Source of the DNA: Clostridiales bacterium
GTDB taxonomy: Bacteria; Bacillota; Clostridia; Saccharofermentanales; Saccharofermentanaceae
Reading direction: 5' to 3'
Assembly (NCBI GenBank): GCA_017515465.1
Contig: JAFWFV010000005.1
Location: 22,728-86,727, forward strand
DNA length: 64,000 bases
The position numbers and the translations under genes were made by a program. Within the stretch, counting starts at the first letter, position 1; the number at the start of each line of letters is the position of its first letter. Under the pieces are notes generated by a model. It was not told where the DNA came from, made no database searches, and saw only the letters and a program-made list of their open reading frames with translations. Below, piece after piece: positions 41,884-50,460 of this stretch.

Positions 41884-42204
41884 TTATCCGTACACCTCTT
41901 TGGCCAGGTTAAACACTGCCCACGCCTTTGGCCAGCCCGAATAGAATGCCGTATGTGTGATCACGGCGGCAATCTCCTCCCTGGTCACGCCATTGTTCTT
42001 TGCATTCTGTATGTGGTATTTGAGACTGGAATCGGTTATACCCTGAGACATGAGCGCTACTACCGTTATGATCGATCTGGTCTTGAGATCGATATCCTCA
42101 TTATTCCAATTCTCGCCGAACAGGATATCATCATTATAATGTGCAAATTCAGGAGCAAAACTCCCCAACTGATCTCTGCCTGCTGTCTGAACTATCTTGG
42201 CCAT
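41884..42204 (-). CDS. Carboxymuconolactone decarboxylase-family protein
   Basis: A 106-residue small helical protein of the CMD family (LKTRSIITVVALMSQG near 40; VTREEIAAVITHTAFYSGWPKA near 73, cited shortened). It lacks the CxxC of AhpD peroxidase-type members, so it is more likely the plain fold with unknown activity. It is encoded after the hydrolase at 42221-43213 on the same strand, with RBS GGAGGT. The pair probably acts in one pathway controlled by the MerR gene further upstream. Confidence 0.85.
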   Translation of the reverse strand: MAKIVQTAGRDQLGSFAPEFAHYNDDILFGENWNNEDIDLKTRSIITVVALMSQGITDSSLKYHIQNAKNNGVTREEIAAVITHTAFYSGWPKAWAVFNLAKEVYG

Positions 42205-42220
42205 GCTGCCACCTCCATCT

Positions 42221-43213
42221 TTATTTCAGATATTCCGAATAAAAGGCTGCGATCCTGTCAAAAGGGATCACACCGGTATTATCGTACAGGTCTGTATGGA
42301 CCGCACCCGGAATGATCATGAGTTCCTTGTTATCAGTATATTCGCTGTCCGTGATCATGTTCCTGTAGGCATCCTCCGAGAAATAACATGAATGTGCCTT
42401 GTCTCCGTGGATGATGAGGACCGCACTCCTGATCTCGTTTGAATACTTGAGTATCGGCTGATTCATGAACGACATGCACCCGGTTACGTTCCATCCGTCA
42501 TTGGAATTTAGCGATCTGGGGTGGTATGCCCTGCCCTTGTAGTATTCGCTGTAGTCCTTTACAAAGAAGGGTGCGTCCTCGGGAACAGGCAGAGGCAGAC
42601 ATCCTCCTCCACGCTTATTTGATCCGTTCCTGATATCTTCCAGGCGCTGTGCACACATGCTCTTCTTTTTTTCGTAGCGCTGCTGTTCAGAATCCTCGGA
42701 ATCAAAATAACCGTTGGCATTGACCCTGGTCATGTCATACATAGTAGCCGTTACCGTTGCCTTGATCCTCGTATCCAGAGCAGCAGTGTTCAGCGCCATG
42801 CCTCCCCAGCCGCATATGCCGAGTATTCCTATGCGCTCCGGATCTGCTCTGTCGTTCAATGACAGGAAATCCACGGCAGCCATAAAGTCTTCCGTATTGA
42901 TGTCCGGGGATGCCACATATCTGGGCTCGCCGCCGCTCTCACCCGTAAATGAGGGATCAAAGGCAATGGTCAGGAATCCCCTTTCTGCCATTGTCTGTGC
43001 ATAAAGACCGGAGCACTGCTCCTTTACCGCACCAAAAGGACCGGATACTGCTATTGCAGGCAGTCTGCCGGATGCATCCTTTGGCAAGTACATATCGGCT
43101 GCCAGTGTTATGCCATAACGGTTGGTAAATGTTACCTTGCTGTGGCTGACCTTATCGCTTTTGGGAAATGTCTTGTCCCATTCATTTGTCAGGTTTAATG
43201 TTTCCTTTTCCAT
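42221..43213 (-). CDS. Alpha/beta hydrolase, YcjY/dienelactone type
   Basis: A 330-residue alpha/beta hydrolase. The N-terminus has YLPKDASGRLPAIAVSGPFG and a strand-loop giving the oxyanion site, then the elbow GILGICGWGGMALN near residue 147, an acid in IHGDKAHS near 265 and the C-terminal histidine in PGAVHTDLYDN near 303. The elbow has Cys where Ser is usual (G-I-C-G-W-G-G), a known variant of the group; activity cannot be told from sequence. Its RBS is AAAGGAGA. Confidence 0.85.
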   Translation of the reverse strand: MEKETLNLTNEWDKTFPKSDKVSHSKVTFTNRYGITLAADMYLPKDASGRLPAIAVSGPFGAVKEQCSGLYAQTMAERGFLTIAFDPSFTGESGGEPRYVASPDINTEDFMAAVDFLSLNDRADPERIGILGICGWGGMALNTAALDTRIKATVTATMYDMTRVNANGYFDSEDSEQQRYEKKKSMCAQRLEDIRNGSNKRGGGCLPLPVPEDAPFFVKDYSEYYKGRAYHPRSLNSNDGWNVTGCMSFMNQPILKYSNEIRSAVLIIHGDKAHSCYFSEDAYRNMITDSEYTDNKELMIIPGAVHTDLYDNTGVIPFDRIAAFYSEYLK

Positions 43214-43230
43214 TTGTCTGTTCTCCTTTA

Positions 43231-43695
43231 TTAATCTGATCCTATCGTTACAGTTACATCCCCGTGTGAGAGCATCTCTGTCATCCTGTCCCGGGGCAGG
43301 TCTATCTTACCGAGCCTCGTATAAGACCATGAATTGGACCCGTAAAAGATCACCATCTGATCTCCGGAATACAGGACAATGTCACCCGGTGATGTAGTGA
43401 TCTGCGAATCATTACGCGGGATCCTGTGACCTATATCCCCTACCTGTTCAAATCCGCCATACATGGACATTTCGATCTCGATCCCATTTTCGGCCAGCGA
43501 CCTGAGTTCTGATACTGACTCGTTCTGTTCCCAAATGACAGGAACTGTCTCTCCGTCTATCTTAAGTACCATTTCCCTTACCTCTCCTTCGGTCTCCTGC
43601 GCCTGAGTGATCGCGGAAGGATCAGTATTTCCTCCTGAGCATGCACATAGGCACAAGGCCAATAAAACAGCCAATATGACCGGTAACCTTCTCAT
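43231..43695 (-). CDS. Cyclophilin-like domain lipoprotein
   Basis: A 154-residue lipoprotein (signal, lipobox LCAC near residue 20) followed by a cyclophilin-like fold: VLKIDGETVPVIWEQNES, EMSMYGGFEQVGDIG, ITTSPGDIVLYSGDQMVIFYGSN and LGKID. This small beta-barrel family is not an active prolyl isomerase. It often sits beside MerR-type regulators and hydrolases of the type seen here. It starts by ATGA overlap with the MerR gene. Confidence 0.85.
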   Translation of the reverse strand: MRRLPVILAVLLALCLCACSGGNTDPSAITQAQETEGEVREMVLKIDGETVPVIWEQNESVSELRSLAENGIEIEMSMYGGFEQVGDIGHRIPRNDSQITTSPGDIVLYSGDQMVIFYGSNSWSYTRLGKIDLPRDRMTEMLSHGDVTVTIGSD

Positions 43696-44081
43696 TTGTC
43701 TTCACCATCATCCCATGTCAGAACGCCGGTTTTCTGTGCGAGTTCATATCTTCCGATCTTGTAGTCGAGTTTTTCAAGGGCGATATCGTACTTTTTCCTG
43801 GCCTCCAGTATCGTTTCCCTGGCCTCCTTCAGCAGATTGGTCCTGGCATCGATGGTCGAATCTCCGGCCTGAAAGAGCTTTACATATTCGATGAGCATTT
43901 CCACGGGCATTCCCGCATCTCTGAAGCAGATCGCATTTTCGACCCACGCGATATCCTCATCCTGATAATCCCTGATCCCGCCGGCAGTCCTGGTCACTGC
44001 AGGTATGACCCCGACACGCTCATAGTAACGCAGCGTATCGGCAGTGATATCGTACTTTTCACATACTTCCTTGATCGTCAC
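43692..44081 (-). CDS. MerR-family regulator
   Basis: A 129-residue MerR-type protein: KEVCEKYDITADTLRYYERVGVIP is the helix-turn-helix (DTLRYYERVG signature), followed by DEDIAWVENAICFRDAGM and a C-terminal coiled coil. There is no cysteine metal site, so it is the non-metal kind. A GTG at 44081, behind GGAGGT, is the most likely start. It activates from a 19-bp spacer promoter placed upstream of its own gene, and the operon continues into the cyclophilin-like lipoprotein, the hydrolase and the CMD-family gene. Confidence 0.9.
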   Translation of the reverse strand: MTIKEVCEKYDITADTLRYYERVGVIPAVTRTAGGIRDYQDEDIAWVENAICFRDAGMPVEMLIEYVKLFQAGDSTIDARTNLLKEARETILEARKKYDIALEKLDYKIGRYELAQKTGVLTWDDGEDK

Positions 44082-44122
44082 GGTAAGCACCTCCAATTGA
44101 AGAATGATCAGCTGATGACTGT

Positions 44123-44153
44123 ATTCTACAACCTGGAGTTAACTCTAAGTCAA
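44123..44153 (-). promoter_or_regulatory. MerR-type promoter with 19-bp spacer
   Basis: Read on the minus strand, TTGACT and TAGAAT are separated by 19 bp, and GAGTTAACTC forms a perfect palindrome in the spacer. A too-long spacer with a central dyad is the signature of promoters that MerR proteins activate by twisting the DNA. It lies 42 bp before the MerR start. Confidence 0.85.
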
Positions 44154-44199
44154 GGGTATTTTTGCATTTTTCGGGAAATTATCTGTAATAAACAGTCTG

Positions 44200-44883
44200 T
44201 TATGAAATAACCTTGTATCTGAGCCTCAGATAGGAACCCTTCAGCACACTGCAGTCTTCCAGTCTCAATACGCCCAGGGCGTTCAGTTCTCTTTCACTGA
44301 CGAGTGATGTGCCGTCTATCAGGGTGGATGTGTCCCTGCCTCCGATCAGGACAGGTGCCACCACCAGGTCAACATGATCAAAGAGCTTATTCCTCAGGAA
44401 CAATCCGTTTACCGTTCCCCCGCTCTGGACGGTCAGCCGTTCACAGCCGTATCTTTCCTTCAGCTCATGAAGTGCATCCTCCAGATCAGTCTCCTCCTGA
44501 AAGATGATGTGGAGATTTGGCTCACGGATCCTGAATGCGGGATGATCCCTGTTCGTTGTGATCAATACAAACTCCCTGGATCTGGCGCAGAAATAACGTA
44601 CTCCGTGCTCATTCAGATGGGTGTTGTCCAGGATCGCGAATGACACAGGGGTCTTGTCCGGGAATGGCTTTTCATTGGCGCCCATCTTTTCCTGCACACG
44701 TCCCGTGTTAAAAGACCACAGATCCGTTGTCTGTTCTATGTCGTAGTACTGATCCAGTCCTTCCCTTAATCCCTCTATGGACGGGAAGTCCTTGTCCACA
44801 TCAAGTGAGTCCGATGCTCCGGGACTGATCTTGCCATCCACGGACATGAGCATGAACAGCGTTGTAACAGGTCTGTCTTTCAT
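44200..44883 (-). CDS. RibD C-terminal/dihydrofolate reductase-fold protein
   Basis: A 227-residue protein of the RibD_C (DHFR-like) fold: TTLFMLMSVDGKISPGASDS near residue 8, LWSFNTGRVQEKM near 55, LTVQSGGTVNGLFLRNKL near 150 and VAPVLIGGRDTSTLIDG near 178. Such stand-alone RibD_C proteins use NADPH to reduce pyrimidine-like or unknown substrates; there is no riboflavin gene next to it. It lies just after the NHLM ABC gene on the same strand, with RBS GGAGG, but seems unrelated. Confidence 0.85.
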   Translation of the reverse strand: MKDRPVTTLFMLMSVDGKISPGASDSLDVDKDFPSIEGLREGLDQYYDIEQTTDLWSFNTGRVQEKMGANEKPFPDKTPVSFAILDNTHLNEHGVRYFCARSREFVLITTNRDHPAFRIREPNLHIIFQEETDLEDALHELKERYGCERLTVQSGGTVNGLFLRNKLFDHVDLVVAPVLIGGRDTSTLIDGTSLVSERELNALGVLRLEDCSVLKGSYLRLRYKVIS

Positions 44884-44896
44884 TTATTTCCTCCGT

Positions 44897-47077
44897 TCAC
44901 AACTGCTGACGGGCAACCAGTTCCGCGAACACTCCGTTCTTCTGCATCAGTTCATCATAAGTTCCTGATTCCGCGATCCTGCCCTCTTCCATAACGAAGA
45001 TCCTGTCACAGCTCTGAACGGTTGAAAGGCGGTGTGCCACCACGATCCTGGTGGTGCCCTTCAATTGGGCAAGGGAATCGGCAACGTGTTTCTGGGCAAT
45101 GTTATCCAATGCACTGGTCGCTTCATCAAAGATCAGCATCTTACGCTCTCCGCAGATTGCACGGGCGATGAGCAGCCTCTGGCGCTGACCGCCTGATATG
45201 CCTCCTCCGCCTTCGGTTATGATCGTGTGCATCCCCATCGGCATCTTTCTGATATCATCGGCGATCCCGACCATCTCGGCTGCTCTCCATGCATCCTCTT
45301 CTGTTGCGGACGGCGTGGAAAGAATGATATTACTGAAGATATCTCCGTGGAAGAGACTGCTGTTCTGCATTACAGTACCGATATGACGGCGCAGCGAGTG
45401 AACATCCACGTTGGACACATCGTGGTGCCCGCAGAATACGTTCCCCTTGACCGGAGTCTCAAAGCCGAGCAGTAAACGTACTATCGTTGATTTTCCGCAT
45501 CCGGACCGGCCGACAAATGCGACGTATTCACCGGGTCTTACCGTAAAGGAGAGATCTTCGAGCACCCAGGGACTGTTTTCCTCATAACGGAATGAAACGT
45601 TATTGACTTTCACACCGCCATTAAGTTCGGTCACCATGTACTTATCCCTGGATACATCCGGAGCGGTCTCGAAAATGGGCCTGCTCATCTCATACAGCGG
45701 TCTAATCTTCACTGCGCTTGCGATCAGGCCGGAAAGAGACATTACCGATGCGGTCATCATTCCGTAGGCAGTGGAGAAAGTCATGAAATCAGCAACGGAC
45801 AACTGTTCGCTCCCCGCAATGTAATAAATGACGATGGTTCCAAACAGACCGATCATGGTAACACATGCAGGCAATGCACGGACAAATCCGGGACGGTTAT
45901 ATGCGGAGCGGGCATATTCGGCATAGTCGTGAGCCCACTTAGCGAAAGCACGGTTCTCCGCACCTGACAGCTTTATCTTTTGAACGCCGTTTAGCAATGT
46001 GGTGACCGTTCCGGACAGCTTTGCGCCGGAGTTCATCGTATCCATCTCGAACCGTGCCGTTACCCGGACCGAAGCCACGATGAATATGATCTGCAGCAGA
46101 ACAGTCAGGAAAGCTGTTCCTGTCAGCTCCGGGGTATAGTGGAAGATCTGCCCGATATAGACCAATGACAGGAGCGCGTTCAGACCGGCGCCCATTACCA
46201 GTGCGGTCAGTTCCTGCGTCAGCTGACTCATCTTCATTATCCTGTTCGACAGATTTCCGGAAGAATACTTTCTGAAAAAGGACGGATGAAACATCAGGAC
46301 GCGGGCATAGACCGCCGCTTCGATATTGATCTGCAGTTTTGTCGTAACGCGGTTTATCACCAGATTACGGCCGGTATTGATCAGGAGCGTTGATACCATG
46401 ACTCCCAGGAGCAGTGCGGCGATCGGCGGGATCAGATAGAGCTTGCCGGATGGAATAACGATGCCGAAGGCTATCTGGTGTACCCATGCGGGCAGCAGTC
46501 CGATCAGCGCGCAAGCCAGAGCGGCAGCCAGAACTTTAAGATATTCTCTCTGACTGAATGAACCGAATATAAAGTTGACCAGATCTCTTATTTTCAATGA
46601 CCTTGCAGGCAGAGGGGGATAGAACAGTATCACTTTGTCATCCAGCTGTTCCTCTGTCTTGCCGGTGACGGGAATCTTTTTCCCCGTAACCGGTTCAATA
46701 TAATCGTAGCCGAACATCTTTCTCGGCAGGATAGCAACGGGAGATCCGTTCTTCAGCTTTCCCACCATGGCACCAAATGTTTTCTTATGCCAGTTCTTAG
46801 TAAGTGATACGGAGCGGTGCATGGTACCGCTGGGTCTGCAGATATAGTCAGTCCTTTCCTCAGTATCGGGAACGCTGCCGGGAACCGCACCGGCCTCAAC
46901 ATGGTAATGCTCCAGACATATCATCACAGCTTTGTCGAATAATTCCAGATTATCGGTCTGATAGACAACGCGTTCCTCCGGAGGCAGAACGCTGGAGGCA
47001 AGCTCTGCGTAAGCCTTCTCGGTGATCTCCGCATCCAGACGGGACCTGGCTTCCATCTGCGATTCGTTATATTCCAT
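44897..47077 (-). CDS. NHLM-type bacteriocin ABC transporter without peptidase
   Basis: A 726-residue half-transporter: a soluble N-terminal domain (about 1-150), a six-segment membrane domain (about 160-440) and an ATPase (Walker A GRSGCGKSTIVRLLLG near 510, signature ISGGQRQRLLIARAI near 612, Walker B MLIFDEATSALD). It pairs with the C39-peptidase ABC gene directly upstream, whose stop overlaps its RBS region, as in the NHLM bacteriocin export system. Its long N-terminal domain without cyclic-nucleotide motif is the second-subunit hallmark. ATG 47077, after AGGAG, is chosen over a longer start inside the previous gene. Confidence 0.88.
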   Translation of the reverse strand: MEYNESQMEARSRLDAEITEKAYAELASSVLPPEERVVYQTDNLELFDKAVMICLEHYHVEAGAVPGSVPDTEERTDYICRPSGTMHRSVSLTKNWHKKTFGAMVGKLKNGSPVAILPRKMFGYDYIEPVTGKKIPVTGKTEEQLDDKVILFYPPLPARSLKIRDLVNFIFGSFSQREYLKVLAAALACALIGLLPAWVHQIAFGIVIPSGKLYLIPPIAALLLGVMVSTLLINTGRNLVINRVTTKLQINIEAAVYARVLMFHPSFFRKYSSGNLSNRIMKMSQLTQELTALVMGAGLNALLSLVYIGQIFHYTPELTGTAFLTVLLQIIFIVASVRVTARFEMDTMNSGAKLSGTVTTLLNGVQKIKLSGAENRAFAKWAHDYAEYARSAYNRPGFVRALPACVTMIGLFGTIVIYYIAGSEQLSVADFMTFSTAYGMMTASVMSLSGLIASAVKIRPLYEMSRPIFETAPDVSRDKYMVTELNGGVKVNNVSFRYEENSPWVLEDLSFTVRPGEYVAFVGRSGCGKSTIVRLLLGFETPVKGNVFCGHHDVSNVDVHSLRRHIGTVMQNSSLFHGDIFSNIILSTPSATEEDAWRAAEMVGIADDIRKMPMGMHTIITEGGGGISGGQRQRLLIARAICGERKMLIFDEATSALDNIAQKHVADSLAQLKGTTRIVVAHRLSTVQSCDRIFVMEEGRIAESGTYDELMQKNGVFAELVARQQL

Positions 47078-47078
47078 A

Positions 47079-49238
47079 TCAGTTACTCCTGACCAATGCT
47101 GCATATGCACCATTTTGCTCCATCAGTTGCTGATGACCGCCGCGTTCCTTAACCTTACCATTCTCCAGTACGATTATCTCATCACAATCACGGATCGTGC
47201 TCAGACGGTGTGCTATGACAACGCAGCTGATCCCTCTGTCACGAATGTGACTGATAACCTGTTCCTCCGTCTGCGCATCCAGAGCGCTTGTTGCCTCATC
47301 GAGGATGAGCAGTGTCGGAGCCGTAGCCAGAGCATGAGCTATCTCCATTCTCTGCAGCTGTCCGCCGGAGAAGTTCTTGCCTCCCGGCTGTATCATTACG
47401 TGATAACCGCCTGAACGTGCAATGATATCATCATGGACTTCCGCATCCCTGCATGCCATGATCATCTCGTAATCCTCTATGGACTGATCCCAGAGCTTGA
47501 TATTGTTGGCAAAGGAATCTTCAAATGTGACCATATCCTGATCGACCATCGTAACGGAATTATGGAATACTGCCTTCGGGATCTTTTCCAGAGGTATCCC
47601 GTCCAGCAGGATCTCGCCGGACCATGCGGGATAAAGACCGGTGATCAGTTTTGCGATCGTCGACTTGCCGCAGCCGCTGGAACCCACCAGGGCGATCCAT
47701 TTACCGGGTTCCAATGTAAGCGAAAGGCCTTCGATCAAGGGCGGATCCAGAGGGGAATAACCGAATGTCACATCCTTCAGCTCGAGCTTTCCCTGCAGCT
47801 TTTTCTGCAAGTCAAAGCCCTCAGGTATGTCCTGTTCAGCTGTCTCATCTACATCTGCAGGATAGCGCATTACATCCTCGATACGCTCCATCTGGGTCGT
47901 TGCCTCCTGGATCGTCTGACCCAGGCCGATAAGCTGCGAAACAGGCGTCATGAAGGCCGACAGGAAACCGGAAAAGGAGAGCAGTGCGCCGGGAGTGAAA
48001 TCACCCTGGATTATCAGCCGGATGCCGAGCAGCAGGACCAGTATATTGGCGAACTGGCACAGAGCGTTCGGGATCATTCCCAGGTATTCATTGATATAGG
48101 ACAGCAGAGTCCTGTCATTGCTGACCAGCGCCTGGTATCCGGCCCAGCGGCTGAAAAACTGGTTTTCCGCACCGGATGCCTGGATGGTCTCTATCATGTC
48201 GATTCCGCTGACAGTTGTACCATACATCTTGCCCGCATTGGCAGAGAGCCTCCTGGTCGCATTGATGCGTTTCCTGGAGACCATGCGTGCAACGAACACG
48301 TTGAGGAATACGGCACATATGCCGACACATGTCAAAAGCGGGCTGTAATTGAGCATAATGATCAGATACAGGATCAGCATTATCCCATTGATCAGAACGG
48401 GGGCGATCTGAACGACCATTGCATAGACGATACTCTCGTTATCGATCTGGCGCATCTGCAGATCGCCTGTGGACCTCATGGCATAAAACCGGACCGGAAG
48501 CCTGAGCAGATGCTGCATAAAACGGGACGACGAAACAACTGCAGTCTTGCCCTGTATCTTGACCAGATATATCGAATTGATGATCGCGATGGTTCCCTGG
48601 ATCAATGCGAGGACCAGCATGATCAAAACCATGGGTACCAGCCATTCCGTATTGTAGCCCGACAGTATGCGGTCCAGAAAGACTGTTCCTGATGACGTGA
48701 AAAGGATCGCCGCCAGAGAGGTAACGGCGGTTGTCAGTGTCACCAGCAATAATGCGGATTTCATCCCTTTGAGACGTGTTCTGATATACCCTGCCGTATC
48801 GGGTCTGGTCCCTCCGGGGATAAAGGCTTCTGTAAGCTTAAATATAAGTGCTATGCCTGTGAAGCAATCATCGAATTCACTGCGGCTCACGGCGATATGT
48901 CCCCGGGCGGGGTCGTTGATCCATACCTTGTTTCCTCGGAAGCCGTCGACTACGACAAAGTGATTGAAGTTCCAGTAAGCGACACAGGGAAAGAGCCCCT
49001 GCTTACGCATGCCATCCAGACTTATTGCCATGCCCTTGGCTTCCATGCCATATGAACGGGCTGCCCTCAGTATGTTCGTGATCTTCGAGCCGTCACGGCT
49101 GACTCCGCAGTCTGTCCTGACCTGTTCCAGAGGGATCCATTTTCCGTAATATGCACAGATCATTGCCAGGCAGGCAGCCCCGCATTCCACGCTTTCCATC
49201 TGCATGATCTGGGGAACTTTTGCGATCTTTGTGCTCAT
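47079..49238 (-). CDS. C39 peptidase-containing peptide ABC exporter
   Basis: A 719-residue transporter whose first 140 residues are a C39 cysteine protease: catalytic Cys19 in QMESVECGAACLAM, His in NFNHFVVVDGF near 92 and Asp in WINDPARG near 108. Then a membrane domain (about 160-440) and an ATPase (GSSGCGKSTIAKLITGLY near 515, FSGGQLQRMEIAHAL near 622, LILDEATSALDA). It should cut the precursor after its GG motif and pump out the peptide. With the second ABC gene, the membrane fusion-type protein at 49263 and the precursor at 49901 it forms a complete export cassette. Confidence 0.93.
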   Translation of the reverse strand: MSTKIAKVPQIMQMESVECGAACLAMICAYYGKWIPLEQVRTDCGVSRDGSKITNILRAARSYGMEAKGMAISLDGMRKQGLFPCVAYWNFNHFVVVDGFRGNKVWINDPARGHIAVSRSEFDDCFTGIALIFKLTEAFIPGGTRPDTAGYIRTRLKGMKSALLLVTLTTAVTSLAAILFTSSGTVFLDRILSGYNTEWLVPMVLIMLVLALIQGTIAIINSIYLVKIQGKTAVVSSSRFMQHLLRLPVRFYAMRSTGDLQMRQIDNESIVYAMVVQIAPVLINGIMLILYLIIMLNYSPLLTCVGICAVFLNVFVARMVSRKRINATRRLSANAGKMYGTTVSGIDMIETIQASGAENQFFSRWAGYQALVSNDRTLLSYINEYLGMIPNALCQFANILVLLLGIRLIIQGDFTPGALLSFSGFLSAFMTPVSQLIGLGQTIQEATTQMERIEDVMRYPADVDETAEQDIPEGFDLQKKLQGKLELKDVTFGYSPLDPPLIEGLSLTLEPGKWIALVGSSGCGKSTIAKLITGLYPAWSGEILLDGIPLEKIPKAVFHNSVTMVDQDMVTFEDSFANNIKLWDQSIEDYEMIMACRDAEVHDDIIARSGGYHVMIQPGGKNFSGGQLQRMEIAHALATAPTLLILDEATSALDAQTEEQVISHIRDRGISCVVIAHRLSTIRDCDEIIVLENGKVKERGGHQQLMEQNGAYAALVRSN

Positions 49239-49262
49239 ATTTCCGGTCTTCCTATCTGGTGA

Positions 49263-49778
49263 TTACGGATTCAGGATCAGGTCGATCGGGTGCACTGATC
49301 TCGTGTGGATCACTGCATCCACTGTTGTCATGGATGTTCCGTGACCACGTCCGAAAGCGGGGGTTTTATTGCCGGGTTCAAGTGTGACCTGATAGCACTT
49401 GTTTGAAGTGACCAGTTCGGAAACCAGAAAATCACTTTTGATTATCCCGTATGCCATATCTCTCGATAGGGGAACAGAGGAACACTCCGTGACGACCCAT
49501 GGAGAATGGTCGATATAGACCGGATCACCGACCCTTACCAGCTGATACTCGTCAGCCGGGAGAAAGCAGCACATCTTGCCGTCCACCATAGCCGCACGCG
49601 TATCCACCGTCGTTGCAGCAGTACCCCAGAATGCCCAGATGATAAGGCCGATCAGCAATGCAGAAGCCGCGCCCAAAACTATCCAAACGCCCGGAGAGGT
49701 GAGGTGCACATACTGCTCCAGGTCGTCTGTAGTCTTTAGTTTTTTCATCGCCTTATCACTGAAGATCTGATCTGGCAT
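49263..49778 (-). CDS. Short HlyD/NHLM secretion-type membrane protein
   Basis: A 171-residue protein: a cytoplasmic start (about 1-28), one hydrophobic segment (about 30-52) and an extracytoplasmic beta-rich domain (VDGKMCCFLPADEYQLVRVGDPVYID near 65, cited shortened). This is a shortened version of the NHLM secretion proteins related to HlyD. It should bridge the transporter to the cell surface. It lies between the precursor gene and the C39 transporter in the operon; the usual helical hairpin of full-size HlyD proteins is missing. Confidence 0.75.
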   Translation of the reverse strand: MPDQIFSDKAMKKLKTTDDLEQYVHLTSPGVWIVLGAASALLIGLIIWAFWGTAATTVDTRAAMVDGKMCCFLPADEYQLVRVGDPVYIDHSPWVVTECSSVPLSRDMAYGIIKSDFLVSELVTSNKCYQVTLEPGNKTPAFGRGHGTSMTTVDAVIHTRSVHPIDLILNP

Positions 49779-49820
49779 ATTTTGTCACATCCTGTCTGGG
49801 TAATATATTTGTATTATAAA

Positions 49821-49850
49821 TGTTAAATCGACCTTGCGGCCGATTCAACA
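49821..49850 (-). other. Stable hairpin between precursor and exporter genes
   Basis: On the minus strand TGTTGAATCGGCC and GGTCGATTTAACA pair as a 13-bp stem (two G-U pairs) capped by a GCAA (GNRA) tetraloop. It lies 51 bp after the precursor stop and before the exporter genes, with no U-tract. Such hairpins often let much more precursor than exporter RNA accumulate, by partial termination or by stabilising the 3' end. Confidence 0.6.
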
Positions 49851-49900
49851 TTACTTTTACATTAAGTGATGATAACTATTATGTGCCGAAGATCAGCAGC

Positions 49901-50260
49901 TCACTGCTTATCATACCAGCCCAAAGGACCTGTTCCATTCGCAGGATCACAGGAATTCAAAGGACCGGTCTCATCGAGAGGGCCTGTTCCGAGGGGGCCT
50001 GTTCCGAGGGGGCCTGTTCCGAGAGGGCCTGTTCCGAGAGGACCTGTCTTCACGGGTCCTGTCGTATCAAGGGGACCTGTCTTAAGGTAAGGATAGTTCA
50101 GAGGACCTGTGCCGCCTGCGAGACCTTCAACCTGCTCATCAGTCAGATCGATGCCGAAATCCTTTATGATGGAGATAACTTCTTCGATCGAATTTGCTGA
50201 TGTTACTTTTGCCTTCTGCTCATCTGTCAATTTACTTAAGATATTCTCAGGAATGTTCAT
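49901..50260 (-). CDS. TGPL-repeat peptide precursor with double-glycine leader
   Basis: A 119-residue precursor. Residues 1-50 form a Nif11/NHLP-like leader (LTDEQKAKVTSANSIEEVIS; DLTDEQVEGLAGG) ending in GG, the C39 cut site. The predicted mature peptide (51-119) is made of ten TGPL/TGPV units: TGPLNYPYLK, TGPLDT, TGPVK, four consecutive TGPLG, TGPLDE, TGPLNSCDPANG and TGPLGWYDKQ. There is a single Cys. No modifying enzyme gene lies next to it. The chosen ATG follows GAGAGGAGA; a longer start (50278) is unlikely. The DNA repeats are perfect 15-mers, which suggests recent expansion. Confidence 0.88.
   Translation of the reverse strand: MNIPENILSKLTDEQKAKVTSANSIEEVISIIKDFGIDLTDEQVEGLAGGTGPLNYPYLKTGPLDTTGPVKTGPLGTGPLGTGPLGTGPLGTGPLDETGPLNSCDPANGTGPLGWYDKQ
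49976..50047. repeat. 15-bp tandem repeat inside the precursor gene
   Basis: Four full copies of a 15-bp unit (GAGRGGGCCTGTTCC, R = A or G) plus a fifth partial one encode the consecutive TGPLG units. The copy number can change by slippage in steps of 5 residues without shifting the frame. Confidence 0.9.
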
Positions 50261-50460
50261 AGTTCTTTCTCCTCTCAACTTGTTTTTCGCTTTCGCTGTT
50301 TCTTAACTATCATGGTGATATTAGCACAGTTTTTTCTCCATGTGTTGTATTGCGCGATCATTTAACAATCACTTAATTTTGACGTAAAAGTTATGACAAA
50401 AAATCAAATATTTTGAACAGTCTTTGACTAATCTGAAATCAGACGGGATGTCTCCCGCTT

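Noticed and set aside
47433..48692. 419-codon plus-strand frame opposite the C39 exporter gene
   Set aside because: It is antisense to a gene whose catalytic motifs are all present, has no RBS, and its product is His/Gln/Asp-rich as expected of a frame opposite a coding strand.
49976..50047. Tandem repeats as a possible CRISPR array
   Set aside because: Repeats are 15 bp, contiguous and without spacers, and they are codons of the precursor peptide.
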